Below are positions 61,782 to 64,000 of a DNA stretch of 64,000 nt, one piece after another. The stretch is from Caulobacter sp. Root1455. Its GTDB lineage: Bacteria > Pseudomonadota > Alphaproteobacteria > Caulobacterales > Caulobacteraceae. Under the pieces are notes generated by a model. The model did no database searches and was not told the origin of the DNA. It saw nothing but the letters and a program-made list of their open reading frames with translations. The stretch lies in the NCBI RefSeq assembly GCF_001426905.1, contig NZ_LMFQ01000001.1, forward strand, positions 62,001 to 126,000, given 5' to 3'. Made by a program: the position numbers and the translations under genes. Within the stretch, counting starts at the first letter, position 1, and each line of letters opens with the position of its first letter.

Positions 61782-64000
61782 CTAACGCAGCGCCGCCACC
61801 ACCTTGCCGCCGCCGGACATGGCGCCCTGCGGCGGACAGCCCTCGCCGAGGCAGCCCTCGCCCTCGGTCGTGAGGTGGGACTCCGGATCCCAGTCCAGGA
61901 TGAAGTCCGGCGCCTGGGTGAGATGCCTGAGCGCCGGCATGCCGCCCGCTTCGTTCGACGGAAGCGGCCTGATCGTGAACACCGCCCCGGTGAAGGTCAG
62001 GTCGTAGTTGGCCGACAGGGCCAGCGTCCCGCGGGTGATCGCGTAGCTGCCGGGGATCTCGCCGACCTCGCGTCCCAGGGCGCCGGTGAAGGCGTCGCCC
62101 GCCGCCAGGTCGCCCACGGTGATGCGGTAGGTCAGGGTGGGTTCGACCTGGCCGAACGGCTTGAACAGGGGGTTGGCGGCCACCGTCACCTGCCGCCGCA
62201 GAATGTCGGCCAGGGCGGCGCTGACGCTGGTCAGGCTGTAGTTGCCGGCGTCGGCGCCGGCCAGGACCGAGCCGGACGCCGTCACGGTCTTGCCCGTCCC
62301 GACATTCTTGTCGGCGAAGGCGTAACTGCCCGAGGCCGAGACGGCGTCGCCGGCCACCACGCCGGTCAGGCCGATCGAGCCGGTGGCCGCCACCGTGCCG
62401 TCATAGGTCTTGGTGTCGGCGGTCAGCGCGCCGGTCAGGTCCTTCTTCAGGATGTCGGCCGTGCCGGCGGCCGTCGAGGTCAGCGTGTAGTTGCCCGCGT
62501 CGGCGCCCGACAGGGCCACGCCCGACGCGGTGACCGTCTTGCCGGTCCCCGCGGTCTTGTCGGCGAAGGCGTAGGTCCCCGAGGCCCCGACCGCGTCACC
62601 GGCCACCACGCCGGTCAGGCCGATCGAGCCGGTGGCCGCCGTCGTGCCGTCATAGGTCCTGGTGTTGGCGGTCAGCACGGCGGTGAGGGCCTTGGGATCG
62701 ATGCGCAGCGAACCCGTTCCATAGCCGAAGGCGTAGTTGAGGTCGGAGGCCAGGCCGCCGGCGGCGGCGGTCAGGACATAGGTCCCGACGACCTTGCTGG
62801 TCGCGCCGGAGACCGCGGGCGCGCCCGACCAGGCGTCGGCCGCCAGGTCGCCGTTGACCAGGCCGGCGATCGTCGCCGAGGTCGTCGGGATCGTCCCGTC
62901 ATAGATCACGGTCCGGCTGTCGGGCGTCACCGTCAGGGTCGGCTGGTAGGCGTAGACGAAGCGGTTGCCGGCGTTGACGGGCGTGGCGAAGGTTTCGTTC
63001 GAGAAGTCATAGGCCGAACCGTAGAAGCTCTTGCCAGCCAGGCCGTTGAACGTATTGCCCGCCGTCGAGCCGAGCGGCGCGCCCACCGCCTGGGTGTAGA
63101 TCAGCCAGCGGCCGTTGGCGGCGGTCACCGCGTCCGCCCCACGGGCGTTGGTGAACACCCCATCCGAGGCCAGCATCGCCGCGTCGCCCGTCCCGTCGGC
63201 CTGGACCCGGCCCGTGCCGGCGAAGGTCATGCCGGCGTGCGAGGTCAGCGACACGGTTCCCGTGCTCCAGACGGTCCCGACGACGGTCAGGGACCGGCCG
63301 TCGATCAGCTTCAGCAGGCCGCCGGTGTTGGTGAAGTCGCCCAGCTGGACCACCTGGTTGGCGGCGCCGAAGGTCGCTCCGCCGGTCGCCCAGCCCGTCA
63401 GTTTCTGGGCGGTGATGATCCCGGTCGAGACCTGGCCGATCGCGCCGTCGGAACGCAGGTCCACCGTCTGGCCGACGGCGTTGACCGCGCCGTACAGGTC
63501 GTAGCCGGTGGTGCTGTTGAACGCGAAGCCGCCGGCGCCGACCGTGACCGCGTCCAGGTAGGAGATCTGGTTGGCGCCGAGCAGGACAGCGCCGGTTCCC
63601 GCCGTCACGTCCAGCACGCCGGCGTGCAGCGCCGCGTGCTGGGCGATGTCGGTGGCGGCGTTGAGGGACAGCACGTCGCGGACGTCGATCACCCCGCCGA
63701 GCGTCGCGTCGCCCAACCGCAGATTGCCGCTGGCCGACGTCACCGCCAGGTCGCCGGTGACGTCGGCCGACACCAGTTGCGTGTCGCCGCCGCCGTTCAC
63801 CCGCGAGGCCGCGCCTGCCGTCAGGGCGTACACGGTCAAGGCGCCGGTCGGGCCGTCGATCTGGACGCCGCCGTTGGTCGATCCAGCGAAGCCGATCTGG
63901 TGCGAACCGTTGACGACCTTGATCTTGACCCCGTTGAGCCCAAAGACCGTGTTCAGGCCGGCGTTGGTCGTGTGGTCAAGATTGACGTCGACCTTGCCCG
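61782..64000 (-). CDS. Large filamentous exoprotein with YDG and MBG repeats (5' end outside window)
   Basis: Partial: the frame stays open to the window edge at 64000, so only about 738 C-terminal residues are seen. The upstream part is beta-helix-like with GLLKLIDGRSLTVVGTVWST and AATDIAQHAALHAG patterns typical of filamentous-haemagglutinin-type two-partner-secretion proteins. It is followed by an MBG-like domain (TLTVTPDSRTVIYDGTIPT), two near-identical YDG repeats (NTRTYDGTTAATGSIGLTGV and DTKTYDGTVAATGSIGLTGV) and another MBG domain (NPLFKPFGQVEPTLTYRITV). A short tail with two cysteines (GEGCLGEGC) ends the protein. Likely a secreted adhesin; its transporter is not in view. Confidence 0.85.
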   Translation of the reverse strand, partial: GKVDVNLDHTTNAGLNTVFGLNGVKIKVVNGSHQIGFAGSTNGGVQIDGPTGALTVYALTAGAASRVNGGGDTQLVSADVTGDLAVTSASGNLRLGDATLGGVIDVRDVLSLNAATDIAQHAALHAGVLDVTAGTGAVLLGANQISYLDAVTVGAGGFAFNSTTGYDLYGAVNAVGQTVDLRSDGAIGQVSTGIITAQKLTGWATGGATFGAANQVVQLGDFTNTGGLLKLIDGRSLTVVGTVWSTGTVSLTSHAGMTFAGTGRVQADGTGDAAMLASDGVFTNARGADAVTAANGRWLIYTQAVGAPLGSTAGNTFNGLAGKSFYGSAYDFSNETFATPVNAGNRFVYAYQPTLTVTPDSRTVIYDGTIPTTSATIAGLVNGDLAADAWSGAPAVSGATSKVVGTYVLTAAAGGLASDLNYAFGYGTGSLRIDPKALTAVLTANTRTYDGTTAATGSIGLTGVVAGDAVGASGTYAFADKTAGTGKTVTASGVALSGADAGNYTLTSTAAGTADILKKDLTGALTADTKTYDGTVAATGSIGLTGVVAGDAVSASGSYAFADKNVGTGKTVTASGSVLAGADAGNYSLTSVSAALADILRRQVTVAANPLFKPFGQVEPTLTYRITVGDLAAGDAFTGALGREVGEIPGSYAITRGTLALSANYDLTFTGAVFTIRPLPSNEAGGMPALRHLTQAPDFILDWDPESHLTTEGEGCLGEGCPPQGAMSGGGKVVAALR
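62194..62690 (-). repeat. Two tandem 249-base YDG-coding repeats
   Basis: The same word (TCGGCGAAGGCGTA) recurs at 62311 and 62560, giving a period of 249 bases or 83 residues. Long stretches, for example from the CACCACGCCGGTCAGGCCGA word onward, are identical. The high DNA identity suggests recent duplication or gene conversion, and copy-number variation between strains is likely. Confidence 0.8.

Overview
The window looks like chromosomal DNA of a high-GC alphaproteobacterium close to Caulobacter or Phenylobacterium. This is inferred from strong G/C third-position bias, many TonB/porin/autotransporter outer-membrane proteins, Tat signals, and a promoter (3288-3314) that fits the Caulobacter housekeeping consensus TTGACGS-N10-14-GCTANAWC. 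I see no rRNA, tRNA, CRISPR array, insertion sequence or prophage. The sequence ends inside a gene at its right edge.

Layout. (1) 67-11751: a glycan-uptake locus. A TonB-dependent receptor diverges from a GH9 glycosidase, followed by a carboxylesterase, a polysaccharide deacetylase, an AraC regulator and an MFS transporter. Three near-identical LacI-type operator-like sites tie the receptor, the GH9 gene and the deacetylase together, and the GH9 leader holds a strong intrinsic terminator. (2) 12193-24795: cell-surface genes: an 1815-residue autotransporter, a small beta-barrel protein, an OmpA-like lipoprotein, a secreted amidohydrolase, a Tat-exported glutaminase with a DcaP-type porin, and a divergent phosphate-porin-like gene with a disturbed 5' end. 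(3) 24912-32493: a DUF3313 protein, a NarX/LytS-like histidine kinase, a membrane protein, a three-gene overlapping operon (DUF1254/DUF1214 protein, DUF2092 protein, Gly-rich protein), a LuxR-type response regulator and a small secreted protein.

(4) 32503-47644, all on the minus strand: a four-component efflux system (HlyD, RbbA-like ATPase/permease, second permease, outer-membrane factor) running into a small helical protein, phosphate acetyltransferase and acetate kinase, then serine dehydratase, an MFS carrier, pyruvate formate-lyase and its activase. Together these can turn serine into pyruvate, then acetyl-CoA plus formate, then acetate plus ATP. That is a fermentative route unusual for a group regarded as aerobic. 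The serine dehydratase carries an unexpected Tat/lipobox-like N-terminus.

(5) 47760-55430: an L-fucose-type sugar acid pathway (mutarotase, FucP, Zn-dehydrogenase, lactonase, IclR regulator, aldo/keto reductase, split UxaA-type dehydratase, SDR dehydrogenase) that resembles the Campylobacter jejuni fucose locus but has no final cleaving enzyme here. (6) 55513-60155: a Crp/Fnr regulator and an unusual three-gene operon encoding a membrane TIR-TPR protein, an unrecognised 213-residue protein, and a TPR/SLOG-like/degenerate-cyclase protein. I consider this the best candidate for an undescribed signalling or defence system. (7) 60348-64000: a small unknown protein, a secreted outer-membrane-like protein and the 3' part of a large YDG/MBG-repeat exoprotein.

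REP-like inverted repeats lie between three convergent gene pairs. All family assignments come from reading motifs by eye; no database search was run.
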